Program-made: the position numbers and the translations under genes
Part shown: one piece after another, positions 33,282 to 41,305 of the stretch
How the letters are laid out: every line of letters starts with the position of its first letter
Numbering within the stretch: position 1 is the first letter of the stretch
Source: CAYPKW01 sp964411425
GTDB taxonomy: Bacteria; Pseudomonadota; Alphaproteobacteria; Dongiales; Dongiaceae
Direction: 5' to 3'
Length of the DNA stretch: 55,915 bases
Assembly: GCA_964411425.1 (NCBI GenBank)
Contig: CAYPKW010000012.1
Span: 1-55,915 of the forward strand
Notes under the pieces: generated by a model
The model's database searches: none
The model's input: the letters and a program-made list of their open reading frames with translations, nothing else
What the model was told of the DNA's origin: nothing

Positions 33282-33459
33282 TTATACCAAGAGCCTCTGA
33301 GATCGACTCGTGGCCCGTCCTTCGAGACGCGCCCTTCGGGCGCTCCTCAGGACGAGGTTTTGTTCACAAAAATAATCCCTTGCCTCATGCTGAGGAGCCG
33401 GCGAAGCCGGCGTCTCGAAGCACGAGGCAAGAGGTCGCCATCATCGGGCCTTGGTATTA
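33282..33459. mobile_element. MITE-like repeat element with two REP hairpins
   Basis: The ends TTATACCAAG (33282-33291) and CTTGGTATTA (33450-33459) are complementary at nine of ten positions. Inside are two hairpin repeats: 33315-33357 (core GCGCCCTTCGGGCGC) and 33382-33428 (core GCCGGCGAAGCCGGC), both with TTCGAGACG/CGTCTCGAA flanks. The left 60 bp recur at 55856-55915 with two mismatches. No coding capacity. Its right end supplies the last codons of the WD40-cytochrome c gene. Confidence 0.65.
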
Positions 33460-34775
33460 GCGCCGCGCCGGCGCCGATGGCGGCGTGGTTTCGGCGCGGT
33501 CACGCGCTTCAAGTAGGCGATGAGGTCGGCACGATCGCGCGGATCGAGCATGCGCTGCAACGGCATCTTCGAGCCGGGCGTGAAGCGCTCCGGCCCCTGG
33601 GCGAAGAGCGCGTCAACCGTCGCCTCGCTCCACACCACGCGGCTGTTGGAGAGGCCGTCCGAATAGGGGTAGTCCGGCACCGAGCCGGCGGGCCTTCCGA
33701 ACAGGCCGTAGAGGGAAGGGCCGGCCCGCCCGGCGCCATCGGCGGTGAGCGAATGACAGGCCTCGCAGGTGCGAAAGAGCCGGGCGCCGCGGCTCGTGTC
33801 GGCAGTCGAGTGGCTCTCGGCTTGCGCCTCCGCCATCGCTCCGACCGGTTGGCCCGTGGCCACGTCCCAGACCGCGATGCGGCCGTCGGAGAGGGCGGCG
33901 TAGAGCCGCCGGCCGTCGCCCGAAAAAGCGAGCGCCCAAGCCGCCTTGCGGGAAACGATGCGGCGGAGCGATGAGCCGTCCGGCGTGCGCCAGATCCGGA
34001 TGTCGCCGTCCGCGCTGGCCGAGGCGCCGATGCCGGGCCCGAGCGCGAGCGCGTTGACCGGCGCTGCGTGCATCTGCAGCAGCCCCTCCGCCCGGCCGGT
34101 CCCGGCGTCGAAGCGCCGCACGGTCTTGTCGGTCGAGGCGGTGACGACCGAGCGGTCGTCGGGCAGGAACGCCAAGGCGTTGACCGCAAAATCGTGATCG
34201 CGGATTTCGACCAGTTTTGCCCCCGTGGCAGCGTCCCAGATCAGCACCGCGCCGTCGTATGCGCCGCTGGCGAGCCGCCCGCCATCGGCGGAAATGGCGA
34301 CCGCGTTGACGTTGGCGCGATGGCCGGCGAGGCGGCGCACCTCGCGGTTCGCTTCCAGGTCCCACAGCCGCACCGTGCGGTCCCATCCGGCCGAGGCGGC
34401 CCATCTTCCATCGGGCGAGGCGGCGACGGCGTTGACCTTGCCGGCGTGCCCGGCGAGCCGCCGCTCGAGCCGCAGCCGGCGCAAGTCCCAGACCCCGACC
34501 GTGCCGTCGTCGCTCGCTGATACGGCGCGCCCGCCCGGCAGGAACGCGACTGCGTTGACGCCGGCCTCATGCCCGATGAGGCGGGCGAGCGCGCGCTGGC
34601 TGGCGGGGTCCCACAGCATGACGCTGTAGTCGAAGCCGGCGCTCAGGATGCGCGTGCCGTCCTCGGACACGGCGAGGCCGCGGACGGGACCGCCATGGCC
34701 GATCAGGTCGGCCCGCGCGCCCGCCGCGGCCAGTACGGCCAATGCGGCCCCTGCCAGCGCGCCGCGCCTGTTCAT
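33441..34775 (-). CDS. Periplasmic WD40-repeat protein fused to cytochrome c
   Basis: A 444-residue protein. The signal peptide ends ARA-DLI, then seven WD40 blades (residues 25-315; SVMLWDP, GVWDLR, RLWDL, LIWDAAT, RRFDAGT, RIWRT, AVWDVATG) and a class I cytochrome c domain with CEACH at 337-341 and the axial Met probably in GSKMPLQRM. It is last in the formate dehydrogenase operon and could carry electrons or organise the complex. The final residues (GANTKAR) lie in the repeat element at 33282-33459, so the original C-terminus may have been replaced. Confidence 0.9.
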   Translation of the reverse strand: MNRRGALAGAALAVLAAAGARADLIGHGGPVRGLAVSEDGTRILSAGFDYSVMLWDPASQRALARLIGHEAGVNAVAFLPGGRAVSASDDGTVGVWDLRRLRLERRLAGHAGKVNAVAASPDGRWAASAGWDRTVRLWDLEANREVRRLAGHRANVNAVAISADGGRLASGAYDGAVLIWDAATGAKLVEIRDHDFAVNALAFLPDDRSVVTASTDKTVRRFDAGTGRAEGLLQMHAAPVNALALGPGIGASASADGDIRIWRTPDGSSLRRIVSRKAAWALAFSGDGRRLYAALSDGRIAVWDVATGQPVGAMAEAQAESHSTADTSRGARLFRTCEACHSLTADGAGRAGPSLYGLFGRPAGSVPDYPYSDGLSNSRVVWSEATVDALFAQGPERFTPGSKMPLQRMLDPRDRADLIAYLKRVTAPKPRRHRRRRGANTKAR

Positions 34776-34793
34776 GAGCCGCGCGGCGACCGG

Positions 34794-35156
34794 CTAGCGC
34801 GTCCGGAAGGACTGGTACCGGGTGGCCGGGCCGCTCGCCTCGCGATTGAGGTGGCCCCCCGTGGCAAGGTCGTAACCCTGGCGCTTGTGCTCGAACTGCG
34901 ACACCAAGTTGCCCATCTTGGCGTCGACGAAGAGAGTCGTCACGGCGAAGGCCGCGTTCGAATCGCCGGGCGGGTTCATCACCACCACCCGGTACGTGAA
35001 ACCGTCCCCCACCGGGGTCAGCCTGAGGACCTCGGCGCCGAACTGGGCGGCGACCCACTCCCTGACCTTGCTCGGCGAGACGAGGTCCTGCGCCAGCGCC
35101 GCGCCGGCGCCGAGGAGGAGGGCGGCGAGCGCCGCGAGCGGCCGTGCGGCGCTCAC
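34794..35156 (-). CDS. Conserved periplasmic protein of the formate dehydrogenase operon
   Basis: A 120-residue protein from GTG at 35156, which overlaps the stop of the gamma subunit gene (GTGA). A signal peptide ends ALA-QDL, then a small alpha/beta domain (VREWVAAQFGAEV, FTYRVVVMNPPGD, LFVDAKMGNLVSQFEHKRQG). The longer frame up to 36053 is antisense-like extension and is rejected. I do not recognise a named family. The position suggests a role in assembly or electron transfer of the complex. Confidence 0.78.
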   Translation of the reverse strand: MSAARPLAALAALLLGAGAALAQDLVSPSKVREWVAAQFGAEVLRLTPVGDGFTYRVVVMNPPGDSNAAFAVTTLFVDAKMGNLVSQFEHKRQGYDLATGGHLNREASGPATRYQSFRTR

Positions 35157-36229
35157 GAGCCGCCCTTTTCGAGCTCGGCCACCCACAACTCGTGGTGCTC
35201 GCGCGCCCAATTCTTGTCCACCATGCCGGTGCCCATGGCATCGAAGGAGCCCTGCATGCCGATCGTGCCGATATAGACGTGGCCGATGATCACCGCGATG
35301 AGGCCGAGGGCCACGATCGCGTGCCACATTTGCGCCAATTGCATTTCCTGCATCGGCGTCACGTCGGTCGGCAGGCCGAGGCCGACGACGTTCAGCACGG
35401 CGAAGGTCTTCGAGAACAAGGGGAGCTCGAACGGCCACAACAGCGAGATGCCCGACAGGCTGATCGACAGCCCGCCCAGGATGACCGCCCAGAACACCAG
35501 CTTCTGCCCGGCGTTGAACTTGCGCGCCGGCGGATGCACGCCCTTGACGAACAAGCCGCCGCCCTTCGCCAGCCATACGAGGTCGTGCCGGTTCGGGATG
35601 TTGTGGGCGATCCACAGGACGAGGATGATGACGAGACCGAGCATGAAGGCGAACGCCACGTAGTCGTGCCCGAACTTGCCCACGCCCGTGAGCCAAGCGA
35701 AGGCGTCGGGCCCGATCACCGGCCTCAGCACGTAGCGGCCGTACAGCATGTTGAGCCCGGTCAGTGCCAGCACGATGAACGCCGTCGCCGTCAGCCAGTG
35801 GCCGAAGCGTTCGACGGCGTTGAAGCGCTGCACGCGCTCGCCGCTCGGCCCGTGCTCGATCCTGATCCGTCCGCGCAGCGCGAAGAACAGCGCGAGCAGC
35901 GCGATGGTGCCGAACAGCGCCCAGCCGCCCCATACCGACAGCGGCCCGTTGCGGAAGTTGCGCCACGTCTCGCCCTCCGACTGGACGAGCACGCCGGCCT
36001 GCTTGTCGGGGATCGAAACGTAGCCCTGCGAACCCTGGCGGATGGCGCGCCACCAGTCGGACTTGCCGGGTTCCGGCGCAGCACCTGCCTCCTCCTGGGC
36101 GGTCGCTGTCTGGGCCTGGGCCGGCGCGCCGGGGGTGAAACCCACCACCGCGGCCGCGACCAGATAGGCGAGGCAGATCGCGGCAAAGGCGCCGGCACCG
36201 GCGAGCACGACGGGACGCAGCCTACGCAT
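35153..36229 (-). CDS. Formate dehydrogenase gamma subunit, cytochrome b556
   Basis: A 358-residue membrane protein. After an N-terminal segment and a periplasmic region it has the four-helix di-haem cytochrome b core: RFGHWLTATAFIVLALTG with a haem His, YVAFAFMLGLVIILVLWIAHN, AVILGGLSISLSGISLLW, and MWHAIVALGLIAVIIGHVYIG with further His ligands. It anchors the alpha-beta dimer and passes electrons to quinone. The N-terminal extension of about 130 residues is usual for the alphaproteobacterial form. Confidence 0.92.
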   Translation of the reverse strand: MRRLRPVVLAGAGAFAAICLAYLVAAAVVGFTPGAPAQAQTATAQEEAGAAPEPGKSDWWRAIRQGSQGYVSIPDKQAGVLVQSEGETWRNFRNGPLSVWGGWALFGTIALLALFFALRGRIRIEHGPSGERVQRFNAVERFGHWLTATAFIVLALTGLNMLYGRYVLRPVIGPDAFAWLTGVGKFGHDYVAFAFMLGLVIILVLWIAHNIPNRHDLVWLAKGGGLFVKGVHPPARKFNAGQKLVFWAVILGGLSISLSGISLLWPFELPLFSKTFAVLNVVGLGLPTDVTPMQEMQLAQMWHAIVALGLIAVIIGHVYIGTIGMQGSFDAMGTGMVDKNWAREHHELWVAELEKGGS

Positions 36230-36250
36230 CGAACGAACTCCTTCGTTACT

Positions 36251-36454
36251 TCAAATCTGCGGCCCGGCGGTGCGCTGCACCAAGGCATCGACCTCTTCGG
36301 GCGAGAGAGCCGTATCCGGGGCGCCGATGTAGGTGCCCTTGTCGAACGAAAGAGGGCGGTTCTGTTCGTCTTCGCGGCACGCCTGGAGGCCGATCGCCAG
36401 CAGGCCGAAAAGGCCGATCGCAAACGCATACCGCCGGCTTTCGAAACTCGCCAT
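36251..36454 (-). CDS. Small lipoprotein between formate dehydrogenase beta and gamma genes
   Basis: A 67-residue protein from ATG at 36454, with TTGGGGAG upstream. The N-terminus has one hydrophobic helix ending in a lipobox (LLAIGLQAC, Cys26), then a polar tail REDEQNRPLSFDKGTYIGA and DTALSPEEVDALVQR. I recall similar small proteins (CRxDEQxRPL...KGTYxGxPD) in the same place in alphaproteobacterial operons. It probably sits at the periplasmic face with the enzyme. It is easily missed because a longer frame reads through it. Confidence 0.78.
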   Translation of the reverse strand: MASFESRRYAFAIGLFGLLAIGLQACREDEQNRPLSFDKGTYIGAPDTALSPEEVDALVQRTAGPQI

Positions 36455-36510
36455 TCGAGGCTCCCCAAGGTGCTCGCCGTTCCGCGCCGACAGCATACCC
36501 CAACGCAACG

Positions 36511-36529
36511 GGGCGGCCAAGCCGCCCCA
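36511..36529 (-). repeat. 8-bp hairpin between beta-subunit and lipoprotein genes
   Basis: GGGGCGGC and GCCGCCCC flank a 3-base loop, 27 bases after the beta-subunit stop. No T-run follows. It may stabilise the upstream alpha-beta message or reduce expression of the membrane genes. Confidence 0.55.
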
Positions 36530-36555
36530 TTGTTCCCCTTGTCCGCCCGGTTGCC

Positions 36556-37152
36556 TCAGCCGCTCACGTCGGCCTGGTAGGCCGTGCCCCAACCCCAGGC
36601 GCCGGAGCCGAAGCCGCGCGCCACCACGCGCTCGCGGTAGATGTTGGAGAGCACGTCGCCGTCGCCGGCCAGGAGCGCCTTGGTCGAGCACATCTCGGCG
36701 CACAGCGGCAGCTTGCCTTCCGCCAGGCGATTGCGGCCGTACTTCTTGAACTCGGCCTCGCTGTGGGTCTCCTCCGGGCCGCCGGCGCAGAACGTGCACT
36801 TGTCCATCTTGCCGCGGGTCCCGAAGTTGCCGGCCTGCGGGTATTGCGGCGCGCCGAAGGGACAGGCGTAGAAGCAGTAACCGCAGCCGATGCAAATGTC
36901 CTTCGAATGCAGCACCACGCCCTCGGCGGTCTGATAGAAGGCGTCGACCGGGCACACCGCCATGCACGGCGGGTCGGAGCAGTGCATGCACGCGACCGAG
37001 ATCGACCGCTCGCCCGGCATGCCGTCGTTGATCGTGACGACGCGCCGCCGGTTCACCCCCCAGGGAACCTCGTGCTCGTTTTTACAGGCGGTGACGCAGG
37101 CGTTGCATTCGATGCAGCGGTCGGCGTCACACAGGAACTTCATTCGTGCCAT
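36556..37152 (-). CDS. Formate dehydrogenase beta subunit (4Fe-4S ferredoxin type)
   Basis: A 198-residue protein with four cysteine clusters: CDADRCIECNACVTAC, CMHCSDPPCMAVCP, CIGCGYCFYACP and CTFCAGG with a later CAEMC, which bind four [4Fe-4S] centres. It carries electrons from the catalytic subunit to the cytochrome b. It lacks the C-terminal membrane helix of E. coli FdnH/FdoH, as expected for the shorter fdh3B-like type. It starts 22 bases after the alpha-subunit stop. Confidence 0.93.
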   Translation of the reverse strand: MARMKFLCDADRCIECNACVTACKNEHEVPWGVNRRRVVTINDGMPGERSISVACMHCSDPPCMAVCPVDAFYQTAEGVVLHSKDICIGCGYCFYACPFGAPQYPQAGNFGTRGKMDKCTFCAGGPEETHSEAEFKKYGRNRLAEGKLPLCAEMCSTKALLAGDGDVLSNIYRERVVARGFGSGAWGWGTAYQADVSG

Positions 37153-37174
37153 GGCTGTCGCTCCCTACCAGCGC

Positions 37175-40057
37175 TCACGCCGCCTCGATGCGGCAGAGGG
37201 TGGTCTTGGTTTCCTGCATCTGCGTCACCGAATCGTAACCGTAGGTCTGGGCCGTGTTGGTGGATTCGCCGAGCACGTACGGGTCGGCGCCGGCCGGATA
37301 CTTGTGCCGCCGGTCCTCGCCCTGGTACACGCCGCCGAAATGGAACGGCATGAAGGCGACGCCGCGGCCCACCCGCTCGGTGACCATGGCCATGACTCTC
37401 ACCTTGGCGCCCTCGGGGCCGTGCACCCAGACCATCTGGCCGTCGCGCGCGCCGACCTGATTGGCGTCGAACGGGTTGATCTCCACGAACATGTCCTGCT
37501 GCAGCTCGGCGAGCCACGGGTTCGAGCGCGTCTCGTCGCCGCCGCCCTCGTACTCGACCAGGCGCCCCGAGGTCAGGATGATCGGGAAGTCCTTGGAAAA
37601 GTCCTGCTTTTGGATCGATTCGTAGAGAACGGGCAGGCGATTGAGCTTGCGGTCCGTATAGGTCGGGTACTTCTCGACCAGGTCGCGCCGCGGCGTGTAC
37701 AGCGGTTCGCGGTGCGGCGGCACCGGGTCGGGGAAGTTCCACACCACGCAGCGCGCCTTGGCGTTGCCGAACGGCGCCGCGCCGTGCTTGATGGCGACGC
37801 GCTGGATGCCGCCCGACAGGTCGGTCTTCCAGTTGACCTCGCCGATCTTCTCGCCGCCTACCTTGCCGATTGCTTCCGCCTCGGCAGGCGCGAGGTCGCG
37901 ATCCCAGCCCAGCTTCTGCAGCAGCGCCATGGTGAACTCGGGATAGCCGTCCTTGAGCTCCGAACCTAACGGATACGAGCCTTCGGCCAGCAGGTTCTCG
38001 CCGTTGCGCTCGACGCCGAAGTTGGCGCGGAAGCACAGGCCGCCGTCGGCGACCGACTTCGAGGTGTCGTACAGATTGGGCGTGCCGGGGTGCTTCATCT
38101 CGGCGTTGCCCCAGCACGGCCACGGCATGCCGTAGTACTCGCCGTCGACCGGCCCGCCGTTCGCCTTCAGCGTCGTCTTGTCGAAGGTGTGCTGGTTCTG
38201 CATGTGGAGCCGCATGCGCTCCGGCGACTGGCCGGTATAGCCGATCGTCCACATGCCCTTGTTGAACTCGCGGGTGATGTCCTCGACCAGCGGCTCGTCG
38301 GCGTTGACCGCGATATGCTTGAACATCTCCTGCTCGAAGCCGAACTTCTTGGCGAACAGGTACATGATGGTTTGGTCGGGCTTGCTCTCGAACAGCGGCT
38401 CGACCACCTTCTCACGCCATTGCAGCGAGCGGTTCGACGCCGTGACCGACCCGTAGGTTTCGAATTGCGTGGCCGCCGGCAGCAGATAGGCGCCGTCGGT
38501 GCGATCGTGGAGGACTGCGGTCACGGTCGGATATGGGTCGACGACGACCAAGAGGTCGAGCTTTTCCATCGCCTTCTTGATGTCCGGCCCGCGCGTCTGC
38601 GAGTTGGGCGCGTGGCCCCAATAGACCATGGCCCGCAGGTTGTCGGGTTGCTCGACGTTCTCCTTCGCCTCGAGCACGCCGTCCGCCCAGCGCGACACCG
38701 GAATGCCGGCCTTCTCCATGAGTGGCTTGTCCTTGAAGCGGCCGAGCAGGTAGTCGTACTTCACGTCCCACACGCCGGCCCAGTGCTTCCAGGCGCCGGT
38801 AGCCAGCCCGTAGTAGCCGGGCAGTGTGCCCACGTCGAGGCCGAGATCGGTGGCGCCCTGGACGTTGTCGTGGCCGCGGAAGATGTTGGTGCCGGCCCCG
38901 ACCACGCCCACGTTGCCGAGCGCAAGCTGCAGGATGCACAGCGCCCGCACGTTGTTGTTGCCGATGTGGTGCTGCGTGATGCCCATGCACCAGATCACCG
39001 TGCTCGGCCGGTTCTTGGCCATCAACTCGGCCACGTGGCGGACCTGCGCGCCCGGCACGCCGGTAACGTTCTCGACCTCCTCCGGGGTCCACTTCTTGAC
39101 TTCGTCGCGCACCTTCTCCATGCCCCAGACGCGCTGGCGGATGAACTCCTTGTCCTCCCAGCCGTTCTCGAAGATGTGCCAGAGCATGCCCCAGACCAGA
39201 GGGATGTCGGTGCCGGGCCGCAGGCGCACGTATTCGGTCGCGTGCGCCGCCGTGCGCGTGAAGCGCGGGTCGCACACGATGAACGGCGCGCCGTTCTGCT
39301 CCTTCGCCTTGAGCAGATGCAACAGCGAGACCGGGTGCGCCTCGGCCGGGTTGCCGCCGATCAACAGGATCGCGCGCGAGTTGTGGATGTCGTTGTAGCT
39401 GTTGGTCATCGCGCCGTAGCCCCAGGTGTTGGCCACGCCCGCGACGGTGGTGGAATGGCAGATGCGCGCCTGGTGGTCGACGTTGTTGCTGCCCCAGAAG
39501 GCGGCGAACTTGCGCAGCAGATAGGCCTGCTCGTTCGAGAACTTGGCCGAGCCCAGCCAGTACACCGAGTCCGGTCCCGAGGTCTCTCGGATCTCGATCA
39601 TCTTGTCGCCGATCTCGTTGATCGCCTGGTCCCAGGAGACGCGCTCCCATTTGCCGCCGACCAGCTTCATCGGGTACTTGAGCCGGCGCTCGCCGTGCGC
39701 GTGCTCGCGCACCGAGGCGCCCTTGGCGCAGTGCGCGCCCAGATTGAACGGGCTGTCGAAGCCGGGCTCCTGCCCGATCCAGACGCCGTTCTGGACCTCG
39801 GCGACGATGGTGCACCCGACCGAGCAGTGCGTGCACACCGACTTGATCTGGGTGATGTCGCCCAGGCCCTGGGTCACCGCCGCGGCCGGTTTCACCTTGG
39901 AGCCGCCCGCCACGGCGGCGACGGCGGCAAGCCCGCCGGCGGCGAGCCCGGTCCGCTTGAGGAAGGTCCGGCGATCGACTGCCCCGCCGGTGATGCCGGC
40001 CAGCGCCTTCGACAGCCGCGTTCCGTTCGCCGATCCAGCCGATGTCTTGATCAACAT
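37175..40057 (-). CDS. Formate dehydrogenase catalytic alpha subunit (Mo/W-bis-MGD, Cys type)
   Basis: A 960-residue TAT-exported oxidoreductase. The twin-arginine motif DRRTFLK has Arg29-Arg30 and a hydrophobic segment follows. The [4Fe-4S] centre is bound by Cys75, Cys78, Cys82 and Cys110 (CTHCSVGC, GAHC). The metal ligand is Cys200 with catalytic His201 (HQARICHSTTVAG), in place of selenocysteine; there is no in-frame TGA. Molybdopterin-binding segments include GGNPAEAHPV and WGHAPNSQTRG. It oxidises formate to CO2 in the periplasm. A tungstate importer at 47.5-49.7 kb makes tungsten a possible cofactor metal. Confidence 0.95.
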   Translation of the reverse strand: MLIKTSAGSANGTRLSKALAGITGGAVDRRTFLKRTGLAAGGLAAVAAVAGGSKVKPAAAVTQGLGDITQIKSVCTHCSVGCTIVAEVQNGVWIGQEPGFDSPFNLGAHCAKGASVREHAHGERRLKYPMKLVGGKWERVSWDQAINEIGDKMIEIRETSGPDSVYWLGSAKFSNEQAYLLRKFAAFWGSNNVDHQARICHSTTVAGVANTWGYGAMTNSYNDIHNSRAILLIGGNPAEAHPVSLLHLLKAKEQNGAPFIVCDPRFTRTAAHATEYVRLRPGTDIPLVWGMLWHIFENGWEDKEFIRQRVWGMEKVRDEVKKWTPEEVENVTGVPGAQVRHVAELMAKNRPSTVIWCMGITQHHIGNNNVRALCILQLALGNVGVVGAGTNIFRGHDNVQGATDLGLDVGTLPGYYGLATGAWKHWAGVWDVKYDYLLGRFKDKPLMEKAGIPVSRWADGVLEAKENVEQPDNLRAMVYWGHAPNSQTRGPDIKKAMEKLDLLVVVDPYPTVTAVLHDRTDGAYLLPAATQFETYGSVTASNRSLQWREKVVEPLFESKPDQTIMYLFAKKFGFEQEMFKHIAVNADEPLVEDITREFNKGMWTIGYTGQSPERMRLHMQNQHTFDKTTLKANGGPVDGEYYGMPWPCWGNAEMKHPGTPNLYDTSKSVADGGLCFRANFGVERNGENLLAEGSYPLGSELKDGYPEFTMALLQKLGWDRDLAPAEAEAIGKVGGEKIGEVNWKTDLSGGIQRVAIKHGAAPFGNAKARCVVWNFPDPVPPHREPLYTPRRDLVEKYPTYTDRKLNRLPVLYESIQKQDFSKDFPIILTSGRLVEYEGGGDETRSNPWLAELQQDMFVEINPFDANQVGARDGQMVWVHGPEGAKVRVMAMVTERVGRGVAFMPFHFGGVYQGEDRRHKYPAGADPYVLGESTNTAQTYGYDSVTQMQETKTTLCRIEAA

Positions 40058-40108
40058 TTTCGTCTCTCCCAGCGCCGCCGGCCTCGCGGCCGGCCGCGCA
40101 CGACAATG

Positions 40109-40318
40109 TCAGAACTTGGCGAGCTCGTAATATTTCTTGACGTGCGCCGTCTCGCGGTACGTGGTGCCCTTCTGCGGCTGGCTCGCGGCCTCGGCCGTGC
40201 CGGTAGCACAGCCCACCGCCGCCGCGCCGGCCGCGCCCGCGGCGCCGACCAGCTTCAGGAACTCCCGGCGCTTGGCCGATTTCGGTTTGTCGTCCTTAAG
40301 CATCGCCTTGACTCGCAT
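40109..40318 (-). CDS. Small TAT-target protein of formate dehydrogenase operons
   Basis: A 69-residue protein with a twin-arginine motif (AKRREFLKLVG), an alanine-rich hydrophobic stretch GAAGAAGAAAVG and a short tail TYRETAHVKKYYELAKF. It matches the small 'formate dehydrogenase region TAT target' family, whose role is unknown. The ATG at 40318 is chosen over an upstream GTG at 40369 because it gives the usual length. It sits directly upstream of the catalytic subunit gene, 51 bases away. Confidence 0.87.
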   Translation of the reverse strand: MRVKAMLKDDKPKSAKRREFLKLVGAAGAAGAAAVGCATGTAEAASQPQKGTTYRETAHVKKYYELAKF

Positions 40319-40387
40319 CGCCTTTACTCCACCTCGGTTGCGCACCTCCGTGCGCGGGTTGCCTCGCATGCCGAGCGTTGCCGGCGC

Positions 40388-41179
40388 TCAGCCGTCCATC
40401 GCGAAGGCCGTCTTTTCGATCTCCATGAACAGCCGCCCGATCGTGCCGATCGGGCGATACAGCTTCGCCGACGCCGCCGCTTCCAGGTCGCGGAAGAACC
40501 GCCCGGCCCAGGCGGCGATATGCGTGCGGAAGAACTCGCGCTGCGCGGCCAGGTCCGCCGGCGCCCCAAACCTGCCGGCGATGAGCCCCTCCATGACCTC
40601 GCACAGCGCGGCGATGCCGTCCTCGGGATCGGGCGAGCCGTCGGCGCGCCCGATGCCAAGTCGCGCCAGATCGGTGCGCAGCATCGCCAGCGGCTTCTCG
40701 TGCAGGAATCCGGTGAGGTAGTACGACCCGTACGGAATCAGCTCGCCTCGACCGAGGCCGATGAACAGGACCGTGAATTCCTCGGCCGCCGCCCGTGCCG
40801 ACGTGATCGCCGCGGCCGCGGCCAGATCGTCGATTGCCCGGCCGAACTCGGTGCCGTCGCCGTCCAGGTCCGCGGCCGCCGCAAGCAACTCAGCAGACGG
40901 CGCCGCGCCCAGAAAACGCGCCAACAGCCCATAGAGCTGGGCGCGGTGCGCTTCTTCCGGCGTGAGGTCCCAGTCGGCGGTCGACTGCGCGACGGCGAAA
41001 AAGAGGTCGTTGGGCTGCACGGCACCGCCGGTCGCCGCGACGATCTTGGCGACCGTTTCGGCTTCCGGCGTCGTTTCCCCTTTGGCGATGCGCGTCACAG
41101 TCGATACCGCCCGCCCGATCCGAGCAGCGAAATCCGAGGCGCTTAGCCCCTCTCGCTCAAGATAGTCTTGCAACCTCAT
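40388..41179 (-). CDS. HTH domain fused to TorD-family formate dehydrogenase chaperone
   Basis: A 263-residue fusion. Residues 1-60 form a Cro/XRE-type helix-turn-helix (MRLQDYLEREGLSASDFAAR, IGRAVSTVTRIAKG, TGGAVQPNDLF). Residues about 72-263 are a complete TorD-type chaperone (HRAQLYGLLARFLG, EEFTVLFIGLGRGELIPYGS, HIAAWAGRFFRDLE), which normally binds the TAT leader of the formate dehydrogenase alpha subunit during cofactor insertion. The frame is uninterrupted. The ATG at 41179 fits a promoter whose start site would fall only a few bases upstream; a start at 41203 would lie inside that promoter. The fusion suggests a chaperone that also reports assembly state to DNA (inference). Confidence 0.87.
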   Translation of the reverse strand: MRLQDYLEREGLSASDFAARIGRAVSTVTRIAKGETTPEAETVAKIVAATGGAVQPNDLFFAVAQSTADWDLTPEEAHRAQLYGLLARFLGAAPSAELLAAAADLDGDGTEFGRAIDDLAAAAAITSARAAAEEFTVLFIGLGRGELIPYGSYYLTGFLHEKPLAMLRTDLARLGIGRADGSPDPEDGIAALCEVMEGLIAGRFGAPADLAAQREFFRTHIAAWAGRFFRDLEAAASAKLYRPIGTIGRLFMEIEKTAFAMDG

Positions 41180-41189
41180 CCCTGCGAAA

Positions 41190-41219
41190 ATTTTGCGCCG
41201 CATGCAAATCTTGTGTCAA
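41190..41219 (-). promoter_or_regulatory. Sigma-70-type promoter of the HTH-TorD gene
   Basis: On the minus strand TTGACA (41219-41214) and CAAAAT (41195-41190) are separated by 18 bases. The predicted transcript start near 41183 is only about four bases before ATG 41179, implying a nearly leaderless mRNA. It would drive the HTH-TorD and formate dehydrogenase genes. Confidence 0.55.
41192..41208. promoter_or_regulatory. Inverted repeat TTTGC-N7-GCAAA, candidate operator of the HTH-TorD protein
   Basis: A 5-bp inverted repeat with a 7-bp spacer occupies the gap between the -35 and -10 boxes of the HTH-TorD promoter. Cro-like proteins bind palindromes of about this size, and binding here would block transcription. 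Binding by the fusion protein is an inference. Confidence 0.4.
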
Positions 41220-41305
41220 GGAAATATAGGAAATTGGCGGCGACAAGTTTGCAGTGGCGCTCGGTACGGAAGCTGGCCGGCATCTGGAACGGAATGTGAA
41301 CTAAC

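Noticed and set aside
34794..36053. 419-codon minus-strand frame upstream of the 120-residue periplasmic protein
   Set aside because: Its first 300 codons overlap the gamma subunit out of frame; the signal peptide at GTG 35156 marks the true start.
39455..39465. Possible selenocysteine in the formate dehydrogenase alpha subunit
   Set aside because: The active-site codon (residue 200) is an ordinary Cys codon and no in-frame TGA exists.
38090..41146. Plus-strand open frame of 1018 codons opposite the formate dehydrogenase alpha gene
   Set aside because: Antisense shadow caused by high GC in third positions; composition is Arg/His/Val-rich with no domain, while the minus strand encodes a full conserved enzyme.
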